From: an uncultured Bacteroidota bacterium
Lineage (GTDB): Bacteria > Bacteroidota > Bacteroidia > Bacteroidales > P3
Reading direction: 5' to 3'
DNA: 64,000 nucleotides
NCBI GenBank assembly: GCA_902777005.1
Contig: CACYSB010000001.1
Location: 1-64,000, forward strand
Positions 31,490 to 39,491 of this stretch are shown in pieces (position 1 is the stretch's first letter; every line of letters starts with the position of its first letter). Made by a program: the position numbers and the translations under genes. The notes beneath the pieces are model-generated. The model did not search any database. It was not told the origin of the DNA and saw only the letters and a list, made by a program, of their open reading frames with translations.

Positions 31490-32968
31490 TCAGAAGGAGA
31501 GCTCCGGGGAGCGATAGCGTATGAAGATGTTATTGCTGGCAGGGATGTGTTTTGCCCCAAGCGATACACGCCTGAGCGGCCTGGAGCCAACCTTCACCCA
31601 ATAGGAACCAGTGGCCCGCTTGCTGAAGCTACGGTCATCAATATGATCCATGTTTATCGACAGCGAACAGCGCCCCATGCACTGTGCGGTAGCCACAAGA
31701 CGACCTTGGGCATCGTAAATTTCTACCGGCTCGTCGTCTGTACCCTCGACCACAATGGTATTACCATTGACGATGATTGTCACTTCGGGCAGCGGGTCAT
31801 GCTGCGGTGCACAAGGGTCTACAACATATTCGAATCCATCCCACTGCGGTGCATTACGATAGGTTGAGGCGGTGCCGCAGGGTACCAGCAGACGCACAGT
31901 GTCGGCCATGCCGAAAAAGCACCATTCGCCAGCCACCACGGGAGGCTCCGTGGCGAGAACCTCCAAAGTGTCGATACCGGAGCAAAGTGAGAAAGCATCC
32001 CTGCCCACGTTGGCCAGCGAGGCTGGCAACCTCATGCTGCGGATAGACGTAAGCGAGAAGAACGCACTGTCGGCCAGTGCCGTGACGGCATAGATTTGCC
32101 CGTCACGCTCCACCGTTTCTGGTATAACAACACATGTACCTGCGGCATTACAAGACACCGCTACACTGCGCCCGTCATTCAAGAGGAAGCATGCCAACGT
32201 GTCCCCCGATGTGCCAAAGTATAGAAAATCATAATTCTGCTGCGACTGCTGCGTTTGCACCTCGGCAACAGGGGCCGGTTCCGCTTCAGCAGGTACCGCA
32301 TGCGGAGCATATACAGCCTGTACCGTGTCTGAGGATGGTTCCGGAAACGGCGTTGGCTCGACGGTGGGTATCCATTCCTGCGGAGAGTCCATTTTCTGAT
32401 TATGACGGACTTTCTCCAACACCGTCTTACGCCACTGTGGCACCACGGCAATGGCCAGCGTGATGGTAAATGCCAGCACAAGCAATATCGCCATCAATCG
32501 ACGCATTTTCACCGCAATGCGGTGAATGCGCTGGTAGACGGCGTCGTTGCTCAGCCCCATGATGGAGGCAATCTCGTTCGCTCTGAAACCCTCCAACCGC
32601 AGCTGCATTATGCGCTGTTCGTCGTGACTGAGCGACGCCATCATGTCATCTATGTCTTCCTTCTGCGCCTGTCTGTCCTCTGCTGCTATTCTCTCCTCGT
32701 GCAACGGCGTGAGCGGCAGCGTCTCCACGCGTCGTTTGCGTGTCCTGTGGTCCAGCGCGCTACGCGTCACCCAGCGCACCCATGCGCGCTCTTCGGCTGA
32801 CGTGATGCCGGTGCGCAACTCTCCAATATGCATCCACAATGCCACCGACACCTCCTGTACCAAGTCGCGGCACTGCTCCCAGTCGCCACGTGCCCTCAGC
32901 CAGCACATGCGCCACACCAATGCACGATGGCGGCGAAGCAATTCTGCGTATGCACTATGACGCTCCAT
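31490..32968 (-). CDS. ECF-type sigma factor fused to transmembrane helix and BspA-like LRR ectodomain (paralogue 2)
   Basis: 492 aa. N-terminus MERHSAYAELLRRHRALVWR is homologous to paralogue 1. Region 2 (about residues 10-80, RDLVQEVSVALW), region 4 (about 112-153, LEGFRANEIASIMGLSNDAV), then a transmembrane helix (about 158-177). After a Pro/Glu linker (about 195-245) comes a BspA-type LRR_5 region (about 278-385: AVTALADSAFFSLTSIRSMR, LPASLANVGRDAFSLCSGID) and a T9SS-CTD-like beta domain (about 394-470). The last about 22 residues look unconserved. Domain order implies cytoplasmic sigma and external ligand-binding parts in one chain. The LRRs would contact host or bacterial surface proteins; this is inference. 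Confidence 0.8.
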   Translation of the reverse strand: MERHSAYAELLRRHRALVWRMCWLRARGDWEQCRDLVQEVSVALWMHIGELRTGITSAEERAWVRWVTRSALDHRTRKRRVETLPLTPLHEERIAAEDRQAQKEDIDDMMASLSHDEQRIMQLRLEGFRANEIASIMGLSNDAVYQRIHRIAVKMRRLMAILLVLAFTITLAIAVVPQWRKTVLEKVRHNQKMDSPQEWIPTVEPTPFPEPSSDTVQAVYAPHAVPAEAEPAPVAEVQTQQSQQNYDFLYFGTSGDTLACFLLNDGRSVAVSCNAAGTCVVIPETVERDGQIYAVTALADSAFFSLTSIRSMRLPASLANVGRDAFSLCSGIDTLEVLATEPPVVAGEWCFFGMADTVRLLVPCGTASTYRNAPQWDGFEYVVDPCAPQHDPLPEVTIIVNGNTIVVEGTDDEPVEIYDAQGRLVATAQCMGRCSLSINMDHIDDRSFSKRATGSYWVKVGSRPLRRVSLGAKHIPASNNIFIRYRSPELSF

Positions 32969-32973
32969 ATACT

Positions 32974-33005
32974 ATATAATACCCGACTGGAGACCGAAAT
33001 CTGAC
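32974..33005 (-). promoter_or_regulatory. Shared sigma-fusion promoter element, site 3
   Basis: On the minus strand GTCAGATT (32998-33005), 16-nt spacer, TATTATAT (32974-32981), again five bases before the ATG (32968). GGG precedes the -10-like box here and at site 2. Confidence 0.6.
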
Positions 33006-33047
33006 ACCATGGCACAAAAAAATGTCCTGCGCCAGACCATTTTCACC

Positions 33048-33160
33048 ACGGAGCCTCTCCGTACCCTCTCCGTACCCTCTCCGTATCCCCTCCGTCATTT
33101 CTACGGCTTTCCACTGAAGAAATGACGGAGGGGATACGGAGAGACTACGTAGAGTGTCCG
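33048..33160 (+). repeat. Dispersed palindromic repeat, copy C
   Basis: Contains a perfect 26-bp inverted repeat (33077-33102 with 33118-33143; arm start CTCTCCGTATCCCCTCCGTC) and a 15-nt loop, preceded by two more CTCTCCGTACC units. Lies 3' of 33209-33964 and 5' of sigma paralogue 2. It would fold into a strong hairpin. Confidence 0.8.
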
Positions 33161-33208
33161 GACTTGTGCCATAGATCTGGCACACGTGGCAATATAGCCT
33201 ATTGTCTT

Positions 33209-33964
33209 CTATAGTATTTTGTAAAACACCCCTATGGTGCCGTATATCGGGTAGAGGGTCTGCTCCACTGTCTTAAAGTCGGCCTTGAATATGCCCGTAA
33301 AGCCGACAGAGAGGTCGAGCGAGAAGCCCAGCCGAGGCAATGGCAACCAGTCGACTCCGACGGTGGCGCCGGCCTGCAGTTTGCGCATGTCGTCAGAGAA
33401 GTCGTATGTGGCCTGAGCCTCAGGGGAGTCACCTATGATAATCTTCGGGCCAGTGGGGCCTCCTCGGCGTATGTATCCATCAGAAGCCACGCCAGTGAAC
33501 TTATTGTTCAACAGCAGCGAACCATAGACGCCGGCACGCAGCTCCAGCTTGGGGCTGATAGTGTAAGTGGCACACACGGGCAGCGTAAGCATCAGCATGG
33601 ATATCTGTTGGCCAACATGTCCAGTGAATACACCCTCTATGCTCTCCGTCCCCTGCCGCATCTCCATGTGATATCCTTTGGTCCTCACGGCGACATCCAT
33701 GGCCTTGCTCTCCACGAAAAGTCCTGCCGACACTCCCCAGCGCTCAGTCAAAGGCTGCGCAGCGTCCACTCCTGCACGGAATGATGGGGTAAGTCGGAAT
33801 GCATCAATACCCTCGATAGCCTCAGGCATGCCGTATGGCGCCGATGCACCGATGCTATAGCCTGCCTTCACCTTGAGCGAAAGGCCGTCGCCAAACCCTT
33901 CCGCCATCACACGCACCGTCGGCAGCATCATGGCGAACACCAGTATTAGGAACGTCTTTTTCAT
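33209..33964 (-). CDS. Outer-membrane beta-barrel protein (PorT-like type)
   Basis: 251 aa. Signal peptide (MKKTFLILVFAMMLPTVRVM) then alternating beta strands (LSLKVKAGYSIG, WGVSAGLFVESKAM, LELRAGVYGSLLL, GFSLDLSVGFTG) ending in an aromatic residue near the C-terminus. Typical of the PorT/OmpA-type beta-barrels of Bacteroidetes. Overlaps the PCMD gene by one base. It may help surface assembly of the upstream lipoprotein; not proven. Confidence 0.75.
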   Translation of the reverse strand: MKKTFLILVFAMMLPTVRVMAEGFGDGLSLKVKAGYSIGASAPYGMPEAIEGIDAFRLTPSFRAGVDAAQPLTERWGVSAGLFVESKAMDVAVRTKGYHMEMRQGTESIEGVFTGHVGQQISMLMLTLPVCATYTISPKLELRAGVYGSLLLNNKFTGVASDGYIRRGGPTGPKIIIGDSPEAQATYDFSDDMRKLQAGATVGVDWLPLPRLGFSLDLSVGFTGIFKADFKTVEQTLYPIYGTIGVFYKIL

Positions 33965-35127
33965 TACTTTGCAGTGCCGGTGGTATTGTAGGTTACCTCC
34001 ACCTCGTCGATATACAGCGTGCTGCCTATGGCGCCCTCGAAGCTTTCGCCGCCTTTGCTGGAGGAGAACACGAGCGTCCAGCTGTAACCGAATGCCGCCA
34101 GCACAGAGGCATCGACAGAGCCCTCATCGAATGTCATCTCGAAACGCGTCCACTCACTGGTGGCAGGCAGCGAGGCCACCTGAGCCTTAGTAACAATATA
34201 CGGGCTGGTGAGCACATCGTCGCCATAGAGATGGATGCTCTCGCCTGCCGCGTTCTGGTTACGGAAGAACACTGCATAGATATTGGCCTCGTCGGTACGT
34301 CCTGGGACAATATCCATATTGGCATTGGTGAACTCGGCGCCAGGCTGGTATTTATAATAGCCAGTCACCTTGACGGGCTGCCTGTTCACCGGTATACCGA
34401 ACACCGTGCAGCGGAGTGGGTTTGACATCACCATACTGCCGTCAAAAGATCCAATGAACAGGTTGCCGGCAGCTATAGGCTTGTTCATCATACGCGCCAA
34501 ATTGCCGGCATCTCTCGTGGTCAGGCACAGCCCCTTGCCCTGGTATCCGTTGGGCGTCTGGCTGGTGGGGTACTGCTCTGGGGTGTAGTCGCTATGCACC
34601 ATGGCGAAGCCGGCGTTGCCCGAAGCCCATATATTTTCTCTCTGACCGTAGGGATTGATCTCATAGAACACATGGTATGTGGCACCTTTTTCCAATGTTT
34701 CCGCATGCTCAAAACTGTAGAGCGTCATCGTATCCACAATGGCTTGCCGCTCCTTGAATACAACCTTGTATTGGCGGCTGTGATTGCCGTCCTCCGCAGT
34801 GACGGTGTAGGTCACCGCCCCCGCAGAGAAGTCCTGCAACGAGCCGTTGGCGGGGTTTATCGTGGATCCCTCGGTAATGCTGAAGCTCACCGGCATCTGC
34901 GGCAATGCGCCGAGCGACTTCACCCAGAAGACTATCTCCTCATCCGACGATGCAATGTTGTCGTGGCGCATGTCGGCCTTATTGTAGAAATACTGCTCGT
35001 ATTGTGCACCATCGACCCACGCACTCATTATGTCGCATTCGCTGTTTTTGGGCGTATCCTTCGAGCAGGATACAACACAAGCCATGGCGAGTACTGCCGC
35101 CATAAATCCACTAACAACCTTTTTCAT
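33964..35127 (-). CDS. PCMD-domain lipoprotein
   Basis: 387 aa. Lipoprotein signal MKKVVSGFMAAVLAMACVVS, Cys21. An Ig-like region (ITEGSTINPANGSLQDFSAG, about residues 82-101) is followed by the putative carbohydrate-metabolism domain (PCMD): GNAGFAMVHSDYTPEQYP, YQGKGLCLTTRDAG, MSNPLRCTVFGIPVNRQPVK, and the final GSTLYIDEVEVTY. In gut Bacteroidetes such proteins sit at the surface in glycan-related operons. 12 bp after the GNAT gene. Confidence 0.82.
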   Translation of the reverse strand: MKKVVSGFMAAVLAMACVVSCSKDTPKNSECDIMSAWVDGAQYEQYFYNKADMRHDNIASSDEEIVFWVKSLGALPQMPVSFSITEGSTINPANGSLQDFSAGAVTYTVTAEDGNHSRQYKVVFKERQAIVDTMTLYSFEHAETLEKGATYHVFYEINPYGQRENIWASGNAGFAMVHSDYTPEQYPTSQTPNGYQGKGLCLTTRDAGNLARMMNKPIAAGNLFIGSFDGSMVMSNPLRCTVFGIPVNRQPVKVTGYYKYQPGAEFTNANMDIVPGRTDEANIYAVFFRNQNAAGESIHLYGDDVLTSPYIVTKAQVASLPATSEWTRFEMTFDEGSVDASVLAAFGYSWTLVFSSSKGGESFEGAIGSTLYIDEVEVTYNTTGTAK

Positions 35128-35138
35128 ATTGCTTTATT

Positions 35139-36254
35139 TTATATTTTCTTTGCAAACACGGCGCGCTGCATCAGCGGCTTGGTACTGTACTGCGTCTCCC
35201 AAATCTTCACGGCCTCGTTGCCGATAATCTGGGGGTTGGTGTAGGCGGTATGCACACCGTACTTGATGGCCGCTTCGTTCATGTCGCAGTAGTAAATGCT
35301 GTGCACACCGCGCTTCTGCCACTCAGGCAGCACGCCGTTGAGCAACAGGTCTATGGTGTCGAAGTGCTTGAGGGCATGCAGTATGTGGTACCAGCCGAAG
35401 GGGAACAGCTTGCCGTTGGCCTTCTTGTAGGCCTTCGTCAGGTCGGGGATGCTAAGGCCGAAGCCTACTAGCTTGTCGTTCTCGTCGACCACGAACTGCA
35501 CAAAGTCCATATTCACGAACGGGAAGTACTCGTCTATATAGACCTTTATCTCCTTCTCGGTCATTGGCACAAAGTCGTAGAGATCCTTGAAGCTGTCGTT
35601 GATGGCGTGGAAAAACTGCCACGCATACGGTATCAGCTCTTTGCGGTGCTTCACACGGACAAGCTTCAGGTGGTACTTCTCCATGATTAGCTTGTTCAGG
35701 CGCGCCACCTTATCGGGCACAGGCTGGTTGGCCTGCATGGAATACTGCTGCCAGCGGCATTTAATCTCATATCCGGCACGCTCTATGAAGCGCACATAGT
35801 ATTCTGGATTGTAAAGGGTCGAGGTGTTCTGGCGCGCGTCGAAGTTGTCTATGGCCCAGCACTCTTTGTCCATGTCGGTGAAGCCAAAGGGACCCTCAAT
35901 CTCATCCATACCGTTCTTCTTGCCGTACTCTATCACCTTCTCCAGCAATGCGGTGCATACCTCATAGTCCTCAACGAAATCAAACCATCCAAAGCGTACA
36001 GCCTTCTTGTTCCAGTGCTCGTTGACGCTGCGGTTGATGATGGCAGCCACACGGCCCACCACCTTGCCGTCCTTGTAGGCGAGGTAGAGCTCGCGGCTGC
36101 AGTGCTCCAGCGAGGGGTTCTTGTCGGTAAGCAGGTTTATCTCGTCAAAGTCCAGCGCCGGTATATACGACGGCACATCCTTGAAGAGCTTGTTGGGAAA
36201 TGCTATAAAGCGTCGCAGTTCGCGACGGGAGGAGACAGTACGGATTTCTATCAT
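35139..36254 (-). CDS. GNAT-fold N-acyltransferase, candidate ceramide synthase
   Basis: 371 aa, soluble. GNAT-like signals are ELYLAYKDGKVVGRVAAIIN (about residues 55-74) and a second half with VVDENDKLVGFGLSIPDL (about 250-267), consistent with two acyltransferase-like lobes. The gene overlaps the serine palmitoyltransferase gene by four bases (ATGA), a strong sign of a shared pathway. The bacterial ceramide synthase of Caulobacter is also a GNAT-fold acyltransferase, so N-acylation of the sphingoid base is my preferred guess. A general-purpose acetyltransferase is the alternative. Confidence 0.7.
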   Translation of the reverse strand: MIEIRTVSSRRELRRFIAFPNKLFKDVPSYIPALDFDEINLLTDKNPSLEHCSRELYLAYKDGKVVGRVAAIINRSVNEHWNKKAVRFGWFDFVEDYEVCTALLEKVIEYGKKNGMDEIEGPFGFTDMDKECWAIDNFDARQNTSTLYNPEYYVRFIERAGYEIKCRWQQYSMQANQPVPDKVARLNKLIMEKYHLKLVRVKHRKELIPYAWQFFHAINDSFKDLYDFVPMTEKEIKVYIDEYFPFVNMDFVQFVVDENDKLVGFGLSIPDLTKAYKKANGKLFPFGWYHILHALKHFDTIDLLLNGVLPEWQKRGVHSIYYCDMNEAAIKYGVHTAYTNPQIIGNEAVKIWETQYSTKPLMQRAVFAKKI

Positions 36255-37441
36255 AAAACTTCCAGTTTCTTGAAGGCTTTGTAGATTTTCTCCACTCCGA
36301 TGTCAATCTGCTCATGGGTGTGCGTGGCCATGAGGGCGAAACGAATGAGCGTCTCGTCGCTGGGCACGGCGGGAGCAATTACGGGCGTGACAAAGACACC
36401 GTTTGCCAACAGGTCGTGCGTGATGGTGAAGGTCTTGTTGTTGTCACGGATGAAGAGCGGAATGATAGGCGTCTGCGTGTTGCCCACCTCGAAGCCCAGA
36501 TCCTTGAAGGCCTTGAAGGCATAGCGCTGGTTGTCCCACAACTTTGCATTGCGCTCTGGTTCGCTGCGCATAATGTGCAGTGCCTCAAGCACAGAAGCAG
36601 TGCTGGCGGGAGTGATGCTGGCGGTGAAGATATAGGGGCGCACAGAGTGCTTCATCCAGTTGATGGTCTCCTTGTCGGCAGCTATGAATCCTCCCACCGA
36701 AGCCAGACTCTTGCTGAAGGTGCCCATGACGAGCTCCACATCCTTCAGCTTGCCGAAGTGGTCGCAGGTGCCACGTCCTTCACGGCCAAAGACACCGAGA
36801 CCGTGAGCCTCGTCGACCATCAGAGTGGCATTGTACTTGTTGCAGATGTCAACCAGCTTGTCCACGTGCGCCACGTCGCCCTCCATTGAGAAGACACCGT
36901 CGGTGACCACCAGTTTGCTGGCATCCAGCGGAGCCTTGGAGAGCACGCGTTCCAGGTCGGCCATGTCGTTATGTTTGTACTTCTGCGTGTTGGCGTATGT
37001 GATAAGCTTGCCTTCCATGATCGAGGCGTGGTCGCGTTCGTCATAGAACAGATAGTCGCCACGTCCCACTACATCGGGTATTACACCGCTGTTGGCCAGG
37101 AAACCCGCCGAGAAGAGCATCACGCCGTCCTTGCCGAGGAACTCGGCCAACTCGTCCTGCAACTGTATGTGGATGTCAAGCGTACCGTTGAGGAACGGCG
37201 AACCGGCGCAACCTGTGCCGTACTTGTCGATGGCCTTTTTTGCAGCCTCTTTCAGGCGCGGGTCGTTAGTGAGGCCAAGGTAGCTGTTCGATCCGAACAT
37301 CAGCACCGGATGGTCGTAACCAGTGACATAGACTTCCGTGTTCTGGGGGCTGCAGATAGGGGTAAAATAAGGATAAATTCCAGCGGCTTTCGCTTCTTGC
37401 GGCACCGTGTATTGGGCTAACTTTTGCTGTAGCGGCTTCAT
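36251..37441 (-). CDS. spt: Serine palmitoyltransferase (alpha-oxoamine synthase)
   Basis: 396 aa. PLP enzyme that joins serine and a fatty acyl-CoA, the first step of sphingolipid synthesis. PLP-binding signature TFSKSLASVGGFIAA (about residues 238-252) with the Lys, LMVDEAHGLGVFG (about 203-215), and the substrate region SNSYLGLTNDPRLKEAA (about 51-67). Kbl (2-amino-3-ketobutyrate ligase) is the main alternative, but GTFSKS rather than GTLGKA and the neighbours favour Spt as in Bacteroides and Porphyromonas. The start is MKPLQQKLAQYTVPQEAKAA. Confidence 0.82.
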   Translation of the reverse strand: MKPLQQKLAQYTVPQEAKAAGIYPYFTPICSPQNTEVYVTGYDHPVLMFGSNSYLGLTNDPRLKEAAKKAIDKYGTGCAGSPFLNGTLDIHIQLQDELAEFLGKDGVMLFSAGFLANSGVIPDVVGRGDYLFYDERDHASIMEGKLITYANTQKYKHNDMADLERVLSKAPLDASKLVVTDGVFSMEGDVAHVDKLVDICNKYNATLMVDEAHGLGVFGREGRGTCDHFGKLKDVELVMGTFSKSLASVGGFIAADKETINWMKHSVRPYIFTASITPASTASVLEALHIMRSEPERNAKLWDNQRYAFKAFKDLGFEVGNTQTPIIPLFIRDNNKTFTITHDLLANGVFVTPVIAPAVPSDETLIRFALMATHTHEQIDIGVEKIYKAFKKLEVL

Positions 37442-37467
37442 ACTTTTGCAAGTGTTATTTTAAAGTG

Positions 37468-37475
37468 CAAAGTAA
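37468..37475 (-). promoter_or_regulatory. Probable -7 box of the spt operon
   Basis: TTACTTTG on the minus strand, 26 bases before ATG 37441; one base off the TAnnTTTG consensus. Confidence 0.4.
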
Positions 37476-37520
37476 CGAATTTTTTTTCAATCCTGCACAA
37501 ATTATTTTGTTAAAAGTGAA

Positions 37521-37707
37521 TACATGCTCTCCGTGAGGCTGCTGGCTCCTATTCTAAATGTCTGCGGCACAATGTATTCAGCACCCATTATCTGTATGGC
37601 CAGTTCGGCATACTGCAATGCGTCTTCGGGTTTGCGAATGCCTCCGGCTGCCTTGAAGCCGACCGTTTTTTACCTTTTTTAACTTTTGCCTTAATACAAA
37701 TTAACAA
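37521..37707 (-). pseudogene. Degraded duplicate of the deoC 3' end
   Basis: Aligns to 39514-39701, the last about 180 bases of deoC, with about 88-90 percent identity by eye, in the same orientation. The protein end (SSLTESMY, PQTFRIGA, YIVPQ) is recognisable. A run of six T's here is seven in deoC, a one-base shift. There is no 5' part. It lies between the spt promoter and the third sigma operon, so that operon is flanked by direct repeats of the deoC 3' end. Confidence 0.8.
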
Positions 37708-37719
37708 TACTGAACAAAA

Positions 37720-37746
37720 GGGGAGACACTACTTTTGCATCTCCCC
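37720..37746 (-). terminator. Terminator of the 37771-39392 operon
   Basis: Stem GGGGAGA / TCTCCCC with a 13-nt loop, then CTTTTGTTC on the minus strand, 25 bases after the stop of the lipoprotein gene. Confidence 0.65.
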
Positions 37747-37770
37747 ATCAGTTTTATGTTTTTTTACTTG

Positions 37771-38268
37771 TCAACATCCAAGACCTGTAAGTTTGCACCA
37801 CTCTTCGTCTGTAAAAGCCATAGCATAATAAATACCATACTCATCCATCCATACCACAACATGCATACCATTGCTTTCCATTTTTTGTGCCCACTCATCA
37901 CGCTCATTTTTGTCCGTCGAATGCATTATATCCATTTTTGATTTCAATATCTGCTGTATTCTACTTGTGAGCTTTGCAGCACCGGGATCGTCCTGTCTAA
38001 TAACTCCTAATTCCGGATTACCTGGTTCGATTATAACATAGATGCTACTACCGTGTACATAGAAAAGCGCATCTATAATGCTATACTTGTCTGTAGTAGT
38101 GCTCTCTTCCGCAACCTTGCACCATACCGGCTCAAATGCAGCATCTGCTTCATTTTGTTCCAACACCTTGTTTTGAACACCCTTTCTGTTCTGTGCTTCC
38201 TGCTTGTTGCACGATACCATCGACACTATTGTCAGTGTCATTGCAATTGTGAATAATACTTTTTTCAT
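37771..38268 (-). CDS. Hypothetical lipoprotein in the third sigma operon
   Basis: 165 aa. Lipoprotein signal MKKVLFTIAMTLTIVSMVSC (Cys20), a short linker, then a mixed alpha/beta domain with IDALFYVHGSSIYVIIEPGN (about residues 65-84) and VVWMDEYGIYYAMAFTDEEW (about 139-158). No family recognised. AT-rich, like the operon around it. Its place after a membrane-anchored sigma factor makes it a candidate sensor or regulator. Confidence 0.7.
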   Translation of the reverse strand: MKKVLFTIAMTLTIVSMVSCNKQEAQNRKGVQNKVLEQNEADAAFEPVWCKVAEESTTTDKYSIIDALFYVHGSSIYVIIEPGNPELGVIRQDDPGAAKLTSRIQQILKSKMDIMHSTDKNERDEWAQKMESNGMHVVVWMDEYGIYYAMAFTDEEWCKLTGLGC

Positions 38269-38283
38269 TGTTTTTTTGTTTTT

Positions 38284-38742
38284 TTAATACTGTGTTTTTT
38301 CTATACTTTTTCTATATTCGGGCTTATAGTCATGAAACATATATATTTCCCGCTTTTTTACTTTTACAACAACCAAATCACACACTGAATCTTCGGAATA
38401 TTTCACATTTCTCATCAGATTATCCGGTGCCGACAGATAAGAAATTACAACATCTTTGTCTTCGTTTACCATAATACTTTCCGGCACAGGAACCAAACTG
38501 TCGCACATCCACTTCCACCCTTCGTCGCTTACCGCATGTACTACCGTAACGTTTATCGCTACTGTATCGTCAAACCTCATCTTTACAACAAAGGTCGCTT
38601 CTACATCTTTCCTGTCAGCGCATCTCTCGTACACTGCGCCCGGCTGAACACTTTTCTTCCAAGGAGCAACAACCTTGAAATATACAATAGTTATGCTTGC
38701 AACAAAAGATATTGCCAACACTATGATAACCGTTCTTTTCAT
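38284..38742 (-). CDS. Hypothetical single-pass membrane protein in the third sigma operon
   Basis: 152 aa with one N-terminal membrane helix (about residues 5-24, VIIVLAISFVASITIVYFKV) and a periplasmic beta-rich domain. Overlaps the sigma gene by four bases (ATGA). Could act on the sigma factor's tail or membrane helix as an anti-sigma partner, but no known anti-sigma motif is visible. Confidence 0.7.
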   Translation of the reverse strand: MKRTVIIVLAISFVASITIVYFKVVAPWKKSVQPGAVYERCADRKDVEATFVVKMRFDDTVAINVTVVHAVSDEGWKWMCDSLVPVPESIMVNEDKDVVISYLSAPDNLMRNVKYSEDSVCDLVVVKVKKREIYMFHDYKPEYRKSIEKTQY

Positions 38743-39392
38743 TCCGAATATTTTTTGTAGACCGTTTCTATATCATTCATCAAAACAGAGATATCCTTGT
38801 TTTTTTCAGTGCTGCAATAGGAATCATAACGTGGTATGGGAAGCAAGACAAATATTAATATTGGCACGGCTATCGCCACAATTGTAAGAATGGCTGTTAG
38901 TGTAACACGTTGTCTCATTTCCTTTTTTGCACGGTACATTATCTGTTTTGCCGCTGCTGCTGTTGGAACATCTATTTCCTTCGCTATCTCTTTGTATTCA
39001 TACCCTCCCATCCTCATTTTCACAACCTTTCGTTCTTTATCGCTAAGAAAAGAAATAATATCTTCCACTGTTTCCTGTATTTCTTTCTCCATCATGGCAT
39101 TTTTGTCTATCACATCGATTCCTTCCGGCAACGGTTCTATAACCTTTTTTCTACGCTGATGTGACAAAACCCTGCGCGCGTGCCACCACACCCATGACCT
39201 TTCCCATCCTATACTTTTGTCAAACTGTGTATTATTGTAATCGTTCCACAACGAAATGACCACTTCTTGAACAAGGTCGTCACACTTCTGCTTGTCTGGT
39301 TTTGCTTGGCGTACGCACATAGCATAAACCATCTCGCTATTTCGTTTCCACATGGAACAGAATTCATCCTGTTTTTTCTTTTCTGACCTCAT
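38739..39392 (-). CDS. ECF-type sigma factor with C-terminal transmembrane helix (paralogue 3)
   Basis: 217 aa. Region 2 at about residues 10-85 (CDDLVQEVVISLWNDYNN), region 4 at about 105-160 (LSDKERKVVKMRMGGYEYKE, IAKEIDVPTAAAAKQIMYRA), one transmembrane helix at about 164-185, and a short tail of about 30 residues outside. It has the same sigma-helix plan as the two larger paralogues but no large ectodomain; the next genes supply small membrane proteins, perhaps the split equivalent. The GGGTATTATAT element precedes it. AT-rich codon use differs from nearby housekeeping genes. Confidence 0.8.
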   Translation of the reverse strand: MRSEKKKQDEFCSMWKRNSEMVYAMCVRQAKPDKQKCDDLVQEVVISLWNDYNNTQFDKSIGWERSWVWWHARRVLSHQRRKKVIEPLPEGIDVIDKNAMMEKEIQETVEDIISFLSDKERKVVKMRMGGYEYKEIAKEIDVPTAAAAKQIMYRAKKEMRQRVTLTAILTIVAIAVPILIFVLLPIPRYDSYCSTEKNKDISVLMNDIETVYKKYSE

Positions 39393-39411
39393 TTCTATTT
39401 GCCTTTCACTT

Positions 39412-39422
39412 ATATAATACCC
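39412..39422 (-). promoter_or_regulatory. Sigma-fusion -10-like element of paralogue 3
   Basis: GGGTATTATAT on the minus strand, 19 bases before ATG 39392. It matches the -10-like half of the element at 30562-30593 and 32974-33005. The GTCAGATT half is not at the 16-nt spacing; only GTCA lies closer. Confidence 0.45.
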
Positions 39423-39437
39423 ACCATTGACACAAAA

Positions 39438-39477
39438 AGTAACAAAGCCTGCATAACAATATACAGACTTTGTTACT
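39438..39477 (-). terminator. Terminator of the rpiB-deoC operon
   Basis: Arms AGTAACAAAG and CTTTGTTACT extended by CTG/CAG around a C-A mismatch, with a 12-nt loop, followed by a T-rich TTACTTTTTGTG sequence on the minus strand. It lies 14 bases after the deoC stop. Confidence 0.65.
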
Positions 39478-39491
39478 GAAATATAAATGGT

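Noticed and set aside
36251..37441. 2-amino-3-ketobutyrate CoA ligase (kbl) call
   Set aside because: The PLP motif GTFSKS and the GNAT neighbour fit serine palmitoyltransferase better; no threonine dehydrogenase gene is adjacent.
37521..37707. A second functional deoC
   Set aside because: Only the last quarter is present, with a one-base frameshift.
37730..37737. TACTTTTG on the plus strand as a promoter
   Set aside because: It lies in the loop of the operon terminator and no plus-strand gene follows.
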